Below, piece by piece: positions 51,894 through 61,369 of a DNA stretch of 64,000 nucleotides. Positions within the stretch are counted from its first letter, which is position 1; each line of letters begins with the position of its first letter. The stretch comes from Sphingobacterium spiritivorum (GTDB lineage Bacteria > Bacteroidota > Bacteroidia > Sphingobacteriales > Sphingobacteriaceae). Location: assembly GCF_016724845.1 (NCBI RefSeq), contig NZ_CP068082.1, forward strand, positions 1,550,001 to 1,614,000, read 5' to 3'. A model generated the notes under the pieces. The model was not told where the DNA came from, did not search any database, and saw only the letters and a list, made by a program, of their open reading frames with translations. The position numbers were made by a program, and so were the translations under genes.

Positions 51894-53123
51894 ATGATCA
51901 GTACAATTAAAAATTCATTGGCAATGTTAGCCGGATTAAGTCTGGCTACCGCTTCGATGACAGGATGTAGCAAATCTGACGGAGGCACTACCGAACCGCA
52001 GGATTCAAAAGCAAATTATGCTATTACGTACAGCACAACTAATGGTTATTACTTACTTCCGATAAAGGATTTGATGAGTGGTACCATATCGCCTGTAGGA
52101 AAAGGTACAGATGTAACAAGCATATTTACCTGGTCAGAAAATAAGATCCAAAAGGGTAAGTATTTCTTTCACCTGGATCCGGAAGGTTCAAAATTCGGAA
52201 AATACAATTTTGAATCCGGTGAGTTGGTTACAGAAAAGGTTGTGCCTTTTACAAAGTTTTCTTATCCATACCTAGGATGGCATACCTGGATTGATGATAA
52301 TACATTAGCATTCGGTACACGTAACGGAGATGAATTTGCAATCATGAACGCGACAACTCTTGAAATCTTAAAAAGCGGAAAAATCCAGACAGGTACGCAG
52401 ATTCCGGCAGATCACAGTATAGGTATTAATTCGGCTATTCCTCAAGGTAACAAGATGCTTGTGACACTTACACTGAAAGATCTGAAAACAAATACCACTT
52501 TAGATAATTCCTATACCGCGACAATGGATATCAACACCTTTGATAACTTTAAGATCACAGGTACAGAAAGTCGCTCCGCTCCGATCGGTGCTATACGAAA
52601 CGGATATTTCCACAAATTCAGTGATGAAGGCTATACATACCTTCTTTCTCTTCCAATGAAAATGTTAGGTGGTGGAAAACCTCACTTACCGACAGCTTTC
52701 TTCCGGATCAAAAACGGTGAAACAGAATTTGATAAAAACTACTTCTTCAACACAAGCAAAAGTCTGAATGGAGATCACCAGCTTGGAGTAGCAAATCTTG
52801 GAAATGGCAAAGTGATTATTGCAAATGCCAAAGATGCTGCAAACATGGTCAAAACAAAAGATGACTGGTGGTACGCTGCGATGTGGGAATACTATGTTGT
52901 AGATGTAAGGTCGCAGCAGATCATTCGCAGACTGGACTTCCCTCCGTTGTTAAACTCTACATCTGCAGTAGTGGATAATGGAGTCGCTTACATTGCAGTA
53001 AATGATCCAAAAGCGGATGCAATCTATATCTGGTCTTACGATTCCAAAACAGATAAGCTGACCAAAGGTGCTAAAGTAGATGGCGGTACAGATGACACTC
53101 CGGTATTATACAATCTGAAATAA
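51894..53123 (+). CDS. DUF4374 domain lipoprotein
   Basis: The 409-residue protein has a lipoprotein signal ending MTGC (Cys25) and the DUF4374 pattern: YYLLPIKDLMSGTISPVGKGTD, WSENKIQKGKYFFHLDPEGSKFGKYNF, PTAFFRIKNGETEFD and AVVDNGVAYIAVNDP. It follows its receptor by 22 bp. DUF4374 proteins are commonly encoded next to iron-uptake receptors in Bacteroidota; they may bind the ligand at the surface. A paralogue is encoded at 48022-49230. Confidence 0.85.
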   Translation: MISTIKNSLAMLAGLSLATASMTGCSKSDGGTTEPQDSKANYAITYSTTNGYYLLPIKDLMSGTISPVGKGTDVTSIFTWSENKIQKGKYFFHLDPEGSKFGKYNFESGELVTEKVVPFTKFSYPYLGWHTWIDDNTLAFGTRNGDEFAIMNATTLEILKSGKIQTGTQIPADHSIGINSAIPQGNKMLVTLTLKDLKTNTTLDNSYTATMDINTFDNFKITGTESRSAPIGAIRNGYFHKFSDEGYTYLLSLPMKMLGGGKPHLPTAFFRIKNGETEFDKNYFFNTSKSLNGDHQLGVANLGNGKVIIANAKDAANMVKTKDDWWYAAMWEYYVVDVRSQQIIRRLDFPPLLNSTSAVVDNGVAYIAVNDPKADAIYIWSYDSKTDKLTKGAKVDGGTDDTPVLYNLK

Positions 53124-53132
53124 TCGTTTATA

Positions 53133-53171
53133 AATCAGGTCGGGGATCGGGCAGATTACCCCGACCTGATT
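53133..53171 (+). other. strong hairpin after the DUF4374 gene
   Basis: AATCAGGTCGGGG (53133-53145) and CCCCGACCTGATT (53159-53171) form a perfect 13-bp stem. No T-run follows, so it is probably a processing or stabilising hairpin, or a partial terminator before the next lipoprotein gene. Confidence 0.65.
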
Positions 53172-53276
53172 ATCCCTATCCTTAGGCAGCAGTATTCACT
53201 AAATGCGACTGCTTTTATTATCAACCTATCCAAACATATACAAGAGTTTCATTAATCAATATTTAACAATACTATC

Positions 53277-54863
53277 ATGAAATACTTAATTATCATTTGT
53301 ACAGGTTTGCTCTGTATGTTTAATTCTTGTTCCAAACAGGAGTCAGGATTAGTAAACACGACACAAAATTCGGCTGATCAGCCAGTCAATACACTATTTG
53401 CAAAAGTATTAGCAAAAGCAGTTGAAGATGAAAACATCAGATCATTTCTTAGAAATGAATCTCTTAAGAAATTTGATAATGACTATGATGTGCTGTATCA
53501 GATAATAAAAGATAAAAAACTGAATAACGATCAGATTTTCAGTACAGCCATTTCTAAATATGCAGAAGATCCTCAACAATTTCTGGAAGCGTTAGAAAGC
53601 AACCCGCTGTTAACGATTTATATTCCGGATCTGAAAAATTTTGGTGCAACCAGATGGAATGTACAGAATCAGGTACCTGTTGTAGCTGTCCGAGATCTGG
53701 ATAGAAAAATAAAAGGGGATAACATCATTGCTTACAACAGTAAAAATGCTGAAATAAAACTGAGCTACACCACCGAGCCAGATATTCCGGTCATAGTGGT
53801 GAAGGATAATGAAAGAATAGAAAAAAGAAAAACCGATAACACTTTACAAGCTCACACCTCATCAAAAAAAATGGCTGTCAGCGCTGTCACAGGTACTCAT
53901 CTTAGTGACTTTGTATTTCTGGATTCTTCCTTTATCAATAAAGATTACAATGCATCCGCTACAGCAGAGCTATCTTCCGTTCAGAAGAACAATGGCCCTT
54001 TGCTGTTAAAGACAACAGCTAATACAAAACGAACATATCAGCTCACAGATCAGGTAATCGGTCATCAATCCTATTTCATTCACCCTGCGGGAGGGATAAA
54101 CTGGGCTTCACCATCCAGTATCTACTACGGGAGAGTAGACAATGTAAAACTCATGACTGCCGGACAAACCTATACGGATTTTCAACGTGATTATATTTAT
54201 TACAATATTAAATCAAATACGGATAAAGGAGCCTTCGTAGCGAACTATATTGAATGTATAAATTCCATTTCATTTACATCAGATTTATCCAAAAATTACG
54301 TCATAGATGACCAAAGAGACTGGACCGACGGAGTCTTGGAAATCGCTATTCACGTGTTTTTTATTAACAAAAACGGAGGTTTGGAAAGTACCAGCAAGGT
54401 CATAAGTGTGGAAGCAAATGAAATATTTAAAAATGATCCTGTTACCAATAAACCACGTGTATACTACCTTCCTACTCCAATACCCATTATCGAATGGGAT
54501 CTTTATAAATATGGTGACACCTGGAGCTTCTATGTAGAAGAAATAGATCCCGGATCTGTTTCAGAGAAAAACATTTATACATCCTCTTCTTATTCCGGTA
54601 ACTGGGAAGTTTCCGGAGGCTTCTCCATATTTAAGATTGGTGTAACCACAAAAGCATCCGGAAGTACGAATCAGCAACGTAGTGAGACGATCAATCTAAA
54701 GGTCAATAATACATCTGACGATTTGGGTAAAGGAATATTGAATTACAGCGACAGAATAATGAATGGTTTTGAAGACATAAGTCCTTTCATTACAGTAGGG
54801 AAAGTATATACGGTAAAAACCGGAATCATTGAATTAGGAATTGTGCCCAAATTAAAATATTAA
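53277..54863 (+). CDS. unrecognised large lipoprotein
   Basis: The 528-residue protein has a lipoprotein signal ending MFNSC (Cys18). The first 110 residues are helical (AKVLAKAVEDENIRSFLRNESLKKF), followed by ARDLD-type segments and a long beta-rich region with many Tyr, Thr and Asn. A part near the C terminus (NWEVSGGFSIFKIGVTTKASGS) has alternating residues like an amphipathic beta hairpin. I recognise no domain. It lies between the DUF4374 gene and the PepSY gene in the same orientation, so a surface role in the uptake system is plausible but unproven. Confidence 0.6.
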   Translation: MKYLIIICTGLLCMFNSCSKQESGLVNTTQNSADQPVNTLFAKVLAKAVEDENIRSFLRNESLKKFDNDYDVLYQIIKDKKLNNDQIFSTAISKYAEDPQQFLEALESNPLLTIYIPDLKNFGATRWNVQNQVPVVAVRDLDRKIKGDNIIAYNSKNAEIKLSYTTEPDIPVIVVKDNERIEKRKTDNTLQAHTSSKKMAVSAVTGTHLSDFVFLDSSFINKDYNASATAELSSVQKNNGPLLLKTTANTKRTYQLTDQVIGHQSYFIHPAGGINWASPSSIYYGRVDNVKLMTAGQTYTDFQRDYIYYNIKSNTDKGAFVANYIECINSISFTSDLSKNYVIDDQRDWTDGVLEIAIHVFFINKNGGLESTSKVISVEANEIFKNDPVTNKPRVYYLPTPIPIIEWDLYKYGDTWSFYVEEIDPGSVSEKNIYTSSSYSGNWEVSGGFSIFKIGVTTKASGSTNQQRSETINLKVNNTSDDLGKGILNYSDRIMNGFEDISPFITVGKVYTVKTGIIELGIVPKLKY

Positions 54864-54883
54864 CATCAATAGCATTAACATTC

Positions 54884-54913
54884 AAACCGGGAGAAGTCCT
54901 TATCTCCCGGTTT
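54884..54913 (+). other. hairpin before the PepSY gene
   Basis: AAACCGGGAGA (54884-54894) and TCTCCCGGTTT (54903-54913) form a perfect 11-bp stem with an 8-nt loop, ending 13 bp before the GTG start at 54927. It may terminate or attenuate the preceding transcript. Confidence 0.65.
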
Positions 54914-54926
54914 ATAAAAGAAATAA

Positions 54927-56105
54927 GTGAAAAAAAGATTAAGTAAACTCAATGCATGGTTACACCTTTGGTTAGGAATAGTAACCGGAATACCTGTAGT
55001 CCTCATCAGTCTGACCGGTTGCGTACTGGTTTTCGAACAGGAAATCAGAATGTGGACAACAGATTATATTGCTGTAGAAGAGAAAACTGCCGACGAGCAG
55101 CTTCCTCCCTCCGTGCTGTACAAAAGTATAAAGCAAGCATTTCCTGAAAAAGAAGCGGAAAGCTTCTGGTACAATGGGCTTAATAAGTCTGTCAAAGTCA
55201 GTCTGCATGATAGCGACAGTATCTTATACGTAAATCCTTATAACGCAGAAGTACTGGCAACAGCACATCATGAAGATTTTTTCCATTTTATAGACGAGGG
55301 CCATCGTCATCTGTGGTTTCCCGGTAAAATAGGAAAGAAAGTAGTAGGATACAGCACACTTATTTTCTTTTCTCTCCTTATTACAGGAATTATACTCTGG
55401 TGGCCAAAAAAATGGAATAAAAGATCAGCAAAGCAAAGTTTCTTTATCAACTGGAAAGCCCGCTTCAAAAGAATAAACTACGATCTGCATAATGTACTGG
55501 GCTTTTATTCTTTACTTCTTGCCCTCTTAATGTCGCTGACGGGATTAGTAATGAGTTTCCCCTGGATGAGACAATCTATCGTATGGCTGAGCGGTGGTTA
55601 CCCTCCAAGACCAAAAACGGAAGTCAAAAAAACAGATGAGGAACAGAAAATCACATTCTCACACGCAGAAGATCTTCAAAAAGTAGACAAGATATGGTTT
55701 ACAGTACGAAAGGAGATTGCCTTACACAATAAAGAGGCTGTGATCATACACATTCCGGAAGGGGATGATAAGACAATATATGCCTGCACGGATATGCATG
55801 CGGGTAGCTGGAGGGATCTCTCTTTTGATCGGGAAACATTGGCGCTCACCCCGCGTACGCAGAAAAAGATGGAAGATTCTAACAGAACAGAATGGCTGAT
55901 GCGTAACAATTATGCTTTGCATACCGGATTCATCGGAGGTATGACCACCAAGATCCTCTATTTCCTGGCCAGTCTTATCTGTGCCAGTCTGCCTATAACC
56001 GGATTTTACATCTGGTGGGGTAAAAAAAGCAAGAAAACAACCACCCGTAACAATCGTCGGGGAACTTCAAACAAAAGAACAAAAACTGTATTACAGGCGA
56101 CCTGA
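54927..56105 (+). CDS. PepSY-domain inner-membrane protein
   Basis: The 392-residue protein starts at GTG and has the PepSY-associated membrane helix architecture. N-terminal LNAWLHLWLGIVTGIPVVLISLTGCVLVFEQEI, central RHLWFPGKIGKKVVGYSTLIFFSLLITGIILWWP, LHNVLGFYSLLLALLMSLTGLVMSFPWM and C-terminal ILYFLASLICASLPITGFYIWW give four helices. Such proteins accompany ferric siderophore receptors and may reduce iron in the periplasm. Its TGA overlaps an ATG (TGATG at 56103-56107) of the next frame, indicating coupled translation with the second receptor. Confidence 0.88.
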   Translation: MKKRLSKLNAWLHLWLGIVTGIPVVLISLTGCVLVFEQEIRMWTTDYIAVEEKTADEQLPPSVLYKSIKQAFPEKEAESFWYNGLNKSVKVSLHDSDSILYVNPYNAEVLATAHHEDFFHFIDEGHRHLWFPGKIGKKVVGYSTLIFFSLLITGIILWWPKKWNKRSAKQSFFINWKARFKRINYDLHNVLGFYSLLLALLMSLTGLVMSFPWMRQSIVWLSGGYPPRPKTEVKKTDEEQKITFSHAEDLQKVDKIWFTVRKEIALHNKEAVIIHIPEGDDKTIYACTDMHAGSWRDLSFDRETLALTPRTQKKMEDSNRTEWLMRNNYALHTGFIGGMTTKILYFLASLICASLPITGFYIWWGKKSKKTTTRNNRRGTSNKRTKTVLQAT

Positions 56106-56164
56106 TGTATTTTTTATACCCTAACATCTTGTCCGTACCACAACGAATTGCACGTATCCATATC

Positions 56165-58609
56165 ATGAGATCTACATATATACTATTTCTATTTATAGCC
56201 GCAGCATTAGTAAAGGCCTCACCGGCTTTTGCGCAATCCGGATTCAGTATCAGAGGGAAAGTGGTCGATCATAGAGAAAAGACACTTCCCTATATGACGG
56301 TCAGTCTGCATAATGCAGAGAATGTAACCCAAACTGTAGTAACGGTAACGGATAGTACCGGAACATTTACGTTTAAAAATATTATATCAGGAAAATATTA
56401 TATCTCCATCAAGAGTATGGCTCATCAGGATCATATCGGAAACCGCTTTAATATTAATCCTCCCGGCAACAATCATGACATGGGTATTATCCAGCTAGTT
56501 AGCAAATCCAATGTTATGGATGAAGTAATTATTGAAAAGAAAAAAAACCTTATTGAGCAGCAGACAGATAAAATGATTGTCAATATCGAAAACTCTGCTC
56601 TCTCTGACGGAAGTTCAAGTCTCGAATTATTGAATAAAATACCCGGACTATCCGTATCCGCTGATGGAAAAGTAACGCTCAAAGGCAAGTCTGATGCATC
56701 TGTCATGATCAATGGCAAGCTCACCTATCTGTCTGCAGATCAGTTGGCCAATCTTCTTCGCAGTACTTCTTCACTGGATGTGACCAAGATTGAAGTGATG
56801 ACAAATCCTTCTTCTAAATATGAAGCAGCGGGCGAGAGTGGCATTATAAATATTGTGCTTAAAAAAGGCCTGAAACAAGGATTCAACGGGACAGTAAATC
56901 TCAACGGAGGGGCGGGAAGAGGTGCACAGCTCGGCGGAAGTATCAACCTGAATTACCGGACTTCCAAAACAAACTTTTTTGCTATCTATAATCAGTACTA
57001 TCAAAATCTGGAGAACAGGATGGAACTGACACGTTATCTGCTGGACAATACGTCCGGTGAACCTGAATTTATTTCGAAACAGACCAATCTGGAAAAACCG
57101 AAACTGAGATCTAATAATTTCCGCATCGGAGCTGATTTTATCTTATCTCCTAAAAACAGCATCGGTTTTCTTGTCAACGGTGGATTTGGCAAATTTCCGA
57201 AATACGAACCTACGCAAAATGATTTCAGCAATGCGGCCACTCAAAAGCTCTTATGGCGAGCCAACACCCTAACGGAAGGACGCGAACGCTGGGAAGACAT
57301 GTTGTATAATATTAATTATGTACACAAGTTTAATGAAAATGGTCATCAGCTAACCGTAGATCTGGACCATGTATACCATTATTCCAAAATGGATCAGTCC
57401 CTCCTTACCACTTACAACGACGAAGCCCAGCAGCAAATCCGTCCGGTATCGGGTCGTATAGGTGATATCCCTTCCAGGAACAAGGTATATGTAGGGAAAT
57501 TAGATTATACATTACCTTTTGAAAACGGTTTGAAATTCGAAGCCGGATATAAAGGAAGTCTCGTAAAAACAGAAAATGACCTGCGCTACGACACCCTTCA
57601 GCTGGGTCAATATGTACCGGATCTGAAAACAAGCAATCATTTTATTTATCATGAAAGCATTCAGGCCGGATATATCAATGTAAATAAAGAATGGGGTAAA
57701 TTCAATACACAAATCGGTTTGCGTGGAGAATATACAGATACAAAGGGCGAACAGCTAACCACAAATAAAACATTCACTAAAAACTATTTTAACCTGTTCC
57801 CATCTGTATTTTTAACCTATTCCATTAACGATCAGCATAAAATGCAGGCTAATTACAGCAGACGGGTAAAACGTCCTTCTTTCTGGGATATGAATCCTTT
57901 CAGAGTATACACAGATCCATTTTCATACTACGAAGGTAATTCCAGATTAAATCCGTCCTTTGCCAATTCATTTGAGTTAGGTTATACCCTTTTGGGAAAA
58001 TATATCCTGACTGCAAATTACAGCCATTCGGAAGATGTTGTAAATGAGATCGTAGGTCGTGATCCATCCGAACCCAACACTGTCTTTGAACGCCCGGCAA
58101 ACCTCGGAACATTTACCAATATGGGGCTATCACTCACAGTTCCCCTGCAACTTACCAAATGGTGGACTGCTACATATTTTGGTAACTTCTACCGCAATAA
58201 GTATGAACTTCCTATGGGCCAATCTTTAAGTATAAGAGCCGGGAATACATTAGCATTCAACGGGCAGAATACCTTTTCGCTGCCGCACAACTGGAGATTT
58301 GAGCTAGGTGGCAATTATACTTCAGGGATGACAGTCGGTGTTCACGAGCTAAAAAGCTACGGTCTGGTGTACAGCGGAATACAGAAAAACTTTCTCCGGA
58401 ACAAAGCTATGCTAAAGCTGGTGATTAACGATATCTTCATGACTAATCAACGTCGATATGAGACGAATTACACGGACATCCGCACCTTCGGAAAGATCAA
58501 CCGTGATAGCCGTTCAGCCTTGCTGACCTTTACTTACCGGTTCGGAGGGGACTTCTCTTCCGGAAAAGACAGAAGTACAAGTAGCGAGGATATTAAAAAC
58601 AGATTGTAG
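56165..58609 (+). CDS. outer-membrane beta-barrel / TonB-dependent receptor-like protein
   Basis: From the ATG at 56165 the protein has a proper signal peptide (MRSTYILFLFIAAALVKASPAFAQ), which is why I chose it. The frame also opens at 56105, overlapping the PepSY stop, which would add 20 residues. After a CarboxypepD_reg-like domain (IRGKVVDHREKTLPYMTVSLHN) come a plug-like region (LELLNKIPGLSVSADGKVTLKGKSDASVMINGKLTYLS, IEVMTNPSSKYEAAGESGIINIVLKK) and a barrel typical of the OMP_b-brl_3 family. The product is about 814 residues. Together with the PepSY protein it suggests a second uptake pair. Confidence 0.88.
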   Translation: MRSTYILFLFIAAALVKASPAFAQSGFSIRGKVVDHREKTLPYMTVSLHNAENVTQTVVTVTDSTGTFTFKNIISGKYYISIKSMAHQDHIGNRFNINPPGNNHDMGIIQLVSKSNVMDEVIIEKKKNLIEQQTDKMIVNIENSALSDGSSSLELLNKIPGLSVSADGKVTLKGKSDASVMINGKLTYLSADQLANLLRSTSSLDVTKIEVMTNPSSKYEAAGESGIINIVLKKGLKQGFNGTVNLNGGAGRGAQLGGSINLNYRTSKTNFFAIYNQYYQNLENRMELTRYLLDNTSGEPEFISKQTNLEKPKLRSNNFRIGADFILSPKNSIGFLVNGGFGKFPKYEPTQNDFSNAATQKLLWRANTLTEGRERWEDMLYNINYVHKFNENGHQLTVDLDHVYHYSKMDQSLLTTYNDEAQQQIRPVSGRIGDIPSRNKVYVGKLDYTLPFENGLKFEAGYKGSLVKTENDLRYDTLQLGQYVPDLKTSNHFIYHESIQAGYINVNKEWGKFNTQIGLRGEYTDTKGEQLTTNKTFTKNYFNLFPSVFLTYSINDQHKMQANYSRRVKRPSFWDMNPFRVYTDPFSYYEGNSRLNPSFANSFELGYTLLGKYILTANYSHSEDVVNEIVGRDPSEPNTVFERPANLGTFTNMGLSLTVPLQLTKWWTATYFGNFYRNKYELPMGQSLSIRAGNTLAFNGQNTFSLPHNWRFELGGNYTSGMTVGVHELKSYGLVYSGIQKNFLRNKAMLKLVINDIFMTNQRRYETNYTDIRTFGKINRDSRSALLTFTYRFGGDFSSGKDRSTSSEDIKNRL

Positions 58610-58629
58610 GATACAGAAATACGAACAAG

Positions 58630-58681
58630 GCTCCGGCAAAAAGGATGATTTACAAATCTCCCCTTCTGTCGGAGCTTTTTC
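58630..58681 (+). terminator. terminator after the second receptor
   Basis: GCTCCGGCA (58630-58638) and TGTCGGAGC (58667-58675) form a 9-bp stem with one wobble. The interior can pair further (AAGG/CCTT), and five T follow. It lies 20 bp past the receptor stop. Confidence 0.8.
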
Positions 58682-58771
58682 TGTAATACATTATTATCCT
58701 TACTATACAGCCGCCATTTGCCATATCTGTATCTGAACAGATCACTTTTACGTTAGAAATTTAAAATTGCG

Positions 58772-58779
58772 TATCTTTG
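58772..58779 (+). promoter_or_regulatory. -7 element of the dusB promoter
   Basis: TATCTTTG matches TAnnTTTG, 16 bp before the ATG, giving a leader of about 13 nt. The -33 region is only a weak match (TTTA at 58747). Confidence 0.45.
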
Positions 58780-58795
58780 GAAAAATTTTCAAAAG

Positions 58796-59791
58796 ATGTC
58801 TGTCAAGATTGGTGATCATATTGATTTAGGTAACTTTCCGTTATTATTAGCTCCCATGGAAGATGTGAGTGATCCTCCCTTCCGTTATGTCTGTAAGCAA
58901 AATGGAGTAGATATGATGTATACGGAATTTATCTCTTCTGAAGGGCTGATCCGCGATGCGGCCAAGTCCAGACAGAAGCTGGATATTTTTGAATATGAGC
59001 GACCTATCGGAATTCAGATCTTCGGATCAGAAATCGAGCATATGCGTCAATCTTCTGAAATATGTTCATTGGCAAACCCTGACCTGATTGATATTAACTA
59101 TGGCTGCCCTGTTAAAAATGTAGTCTGTAAAGGAGCGGGTTCCAGCCTTCTTCAGGATATAGATAAGATGGTCGCCATGACAAAGGCTGTAGTGGAAGCT
59201 ACTCACCTTCCCGTGACTGTCAAGACCCGCCTGGGATGGGACGATAATACCAAGAATGTATACGAAGTCGCTGAACGTCTTCAGGATGTAGGGATCAAAG
59301 CTCTTTCTATTCACGGGCGTACACGCGCACAGATGTACAAAGGACAGGCAGACTGGTCTATGATCAGAGATGTAAAACGCAATCCACGTATCAAGATCCC
59401 GATCTTCGGAAACGGAGATATAGATTCGGTGGAGAAAGCCGCTGCATGGAGACAAGAATTTGAAGTAGATGGAATCATGATCGGTCGTGCCTCTATCGGA
59501 TATCCGTGGATTTTCAGAGAAATCAAGCATTTCTTTGAAACCGGACAGCGTCTGGAAGGCCCTACTATTGCTGAGCGTGTAGAAGTATGCCGCACACACC
59601 TCACCAAATCTATTGAATGGAAAGGTGAAAAAACAGGTATTTTTGAAATGCGCAGACACTACGCCAATTATTTCAAAGGCATTCCCAACTTCAAAGAATA
59701 CAGAATGAAATTAGTAGGGCTTCAGTCTCACCATGAAATTCATGAGGTATTGGATGAAATTCAGCATCAGTTTGCTGAGGAAATTATTTAA
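58796..59791 (+). CDS. dusB: tRNA-dihydrouridine synthase (DusB-type)
   Basis: This flavoenzyme reduces uridine to dihydrouridine in tRNA D-loops. The 331-residue protein has the FMN-binding start PLLLAPMEDVSDPPFR, the catalytic Cys in DINYGCPVKNVVCKGAGSSLL, VKTRLGWDD, SIHGRTRAQMYKGQADW and GNGDIDS with DGIMIGRASIGYPWIF. The C-terminal helical domain ends HHEIHEVLDEIQHQF. It is a single gene between the receptor and a convergent flippase gene. Confidence 0.95.
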   Translation: MSVKIGDHIDLGNFPLLLAPMEDVSDPPFRYVCKQNGVDMMYTEFISSEGLIRDAAKSRQKLDIFEYERPIGIQIFGSEIEHMRQSSEICSLANPDLIDINYGCPVKNVVCKGAGSSLLQDIDKMVAMTKAVVEATHLPVTVKTRLGWDDNTKNVYEVAERLQDVGIKALSIHGRTRAQMYKGQADWSMIRDVKRNPRIKIPIFGNGDIDSVEKAAAWRQEFEVDGIMIGRASIGYPWIFREIKHFFETGQRLEGPTIAERVEVCRTHLTKSIEWKGEKTGIFEMRRHYANYFKGIPNFKEYRMKLVGLQSHHEIHEVLDEIQHQFAEEII

Positions 59792-59811
59792 TCAGCAAAT
59801 TTTCTTAGATT

Positions 59812-59852
59812 AAAAGAACCTCTCCCTAACTCAATCCTTAAAAAGGAGAGGG
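59812..59852 (-). terminator. terminator of the flippase operon, repeat-like
   Basis: CCTCTCC (59819-59825) and GGAGAGG (59845-59851) form the outer stem. On the minus strand TTCTTTTAAT follows. It lies 10 bp after the flippase stop and also faces the convergent dusB gene. The sequence resembles a dispersed intergenic element with a similar AGGAGAG unit near 20150. Confidence 0.6.
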
Positions 59853-59861
59853 AAAATATAC

Positions 59862-61358
59862 TCATCGTTTCAGAACAGCTTTTATTTTCTTGCGCTCTGC
59901 AATAAAAATACCGGCCAGAAATACCACAAACAATCCGTTACCAATAATCAGATTACGGTCAAATACAAAATTAGACAGATACGTAATTCCGGCACCTATC
60001 ACCATATATACCAGCATTTTCCCGACTTTATAGGGTATAGGATAATTTTTCTGTCCCCAGATATAAGACAGGATCACCATAGACGCATAAGCCAGAAAAG
60101 TAACAAAGGCTGCTCCTGCATAGCTGTACCTGGGAATCAGAAAATAATTGGCAACAACCGTAATCAATGCCCCTATTCCTGAAATATAAAGTGCATATCT
60201 CGTCTGATCAGACAGCTTGTACCATACAGACAGATTCATATATATCCCGAGAAGCACGTAGTTAAACAGCAGCAAGGGAACAATAAACAGTCCGGACCAG
60301 AAAATTTCACGATGGGCAGCATCTCCCTTGATAAAAAATTTGAGCCACTCTATATTAGCAGATATACCCACCATCACGATCATCATCGCAATGACCAGAT
60401 ATTCCATTATAAAAGCATAGGTAGACCGCGCATTAGCATTCTTTGAATACGAAAAGAAAAACGGCTCTGCTCCCAGCCGGAATGCCTGTACAAAAATACT
60501 CAGGAACATCGCCAGTTTGGATACCGCTCCATATATACCATTATCCCGGTCTCCGATTTCTTTCGGAAGATACATCGGCATTACGATCTTATCCAGATTC
60601 TCATTGATAATAAAAGAGATATTGGCAATGAGAATCGGGAAGCTATAGGAAAGCATGCTTTTGATCAGCTTCCTGTCCGGCTGAAAGCTAAATTGTCTCA
60701 TTTCTGGTAACATCAGGACAAGAGTCAGCACACTCGCTACCAGATTTGAGATAAAGACATATCCGATCCAGCCATCCTTAAACCATCCGGCAAACCACTC
60801 TCCGACGACTCCCCCATCTGATATTATTACTGGAACGATCAGAATGAAAAACAGGTTAAGCCCTATCATGGTCAGGATATTGACCAGTTTGATGATAGCA
60901 AAGCGAACAGGTCGGCCTTGTGAACGGAGTTTGGCAAAAGGCACAACGGCAAGTGCATCTGCCGTCAGGATAATTGCAAAATATTGAATATATCGCTGGT
61001 AGTCCTGATCAAACTGTCCTTTGTTAAGTAGAGCGGAAATTTGCCCGGAGAATACATTTGCACTGATGAGAAACAGCAGTGCGAAAAAAGCAATAACAAT
61101 AAAGCTGTTATTAAATACCCGTTGTTTATCCTTCTCTTCTACTTTCTGAAGGTAACGAAAATAGGTGGTCTCCATTCCGAATGCCAGTACGGCATTGATC
61201 ATAGAAGCCCAGGCATACATATTCGTAAATATCCCATATGCTGCCGGCGGATATTTACTGACATACAGCGGGGTCATGATGAAGTAGAGTAACCTCGAAA
61301 AGATGGTACTCAATCCATAAATCATCGTTTGACCGGCAAATTTTTTGAGAACTGACAA
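59862..61358 (-). CDS. oligosaccharide/lipid flippase (Wzx/MOP family)
   Basis: The 498-residue integral membrane protein has about 12-14 hydrophobic helices and the polysaccharide-exporter arrangement: GLSTIFSRLLYFIMTPLYVSKYPPAAYGIFTNMYAWASMINAVLAFGMETTYFRYL at the N terminus, ISFIINENLDKIVMPMYLPKE in the centre and a basic end (ERKKIKAVLKR). Members move lipid-linked oligosaccharides across the inner membrane. No glycosyltransferase cluster is adjacent, so the cargo is unclear; a general cell-envelope role is likely. It is last in an operon with acylphosphatase and amidohydrolase genes. Confidence 0.9.
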   Translation of the reverse strand: MSVLKKFAGQTMIYGLSTIFSRLLYFIMTPLYVSKYPPAAYGIFTNMYAWASMINAVLAFGMETTYFRYLQKVEEKDKQRVFNNSFIVIAFFALLFLISANVFSGQISALLNKGQFDQDYQRYIQYFAIILTADALAVVPFAKLRSQGRPVRFAIIKLVNILTMIGLNLFFILIVPVIISDGGVVGEWFAGWFKDGWIGYVFISNLVASVLTLVLMLPEMRQFSFQPDRKLIKSMLSYSFPILIANISFIINENLDKIVMPMYLPKEIGDRDNGIYGAVSKLAMFLSIFVQAFRLGAEPFFFSYSKNANARSTYAFIMEYLVIAMMIVMVGISANIEWLKFFIKGDAAHREIFWSGLFIVPLLLFNYVLLGIYMNLSVWYKLSDQTRYALYISGIGALITVVANYFLIPRYSYAGAAFVTFLAYASMVILSYIWGQKNYPIPYKVGKMLVYMVIGAGITYLSNFVFDRNLIIGNGLFVVFLAGIFIAERKKIKAVLKR

Positions 61359-61369
61359 CGATCTAAGTT

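Noticed and set aside
59066..59659. 197-codon frame opposite dusB
   Set aside because: It is antisense to a conserved enzyme, without signal or domain.
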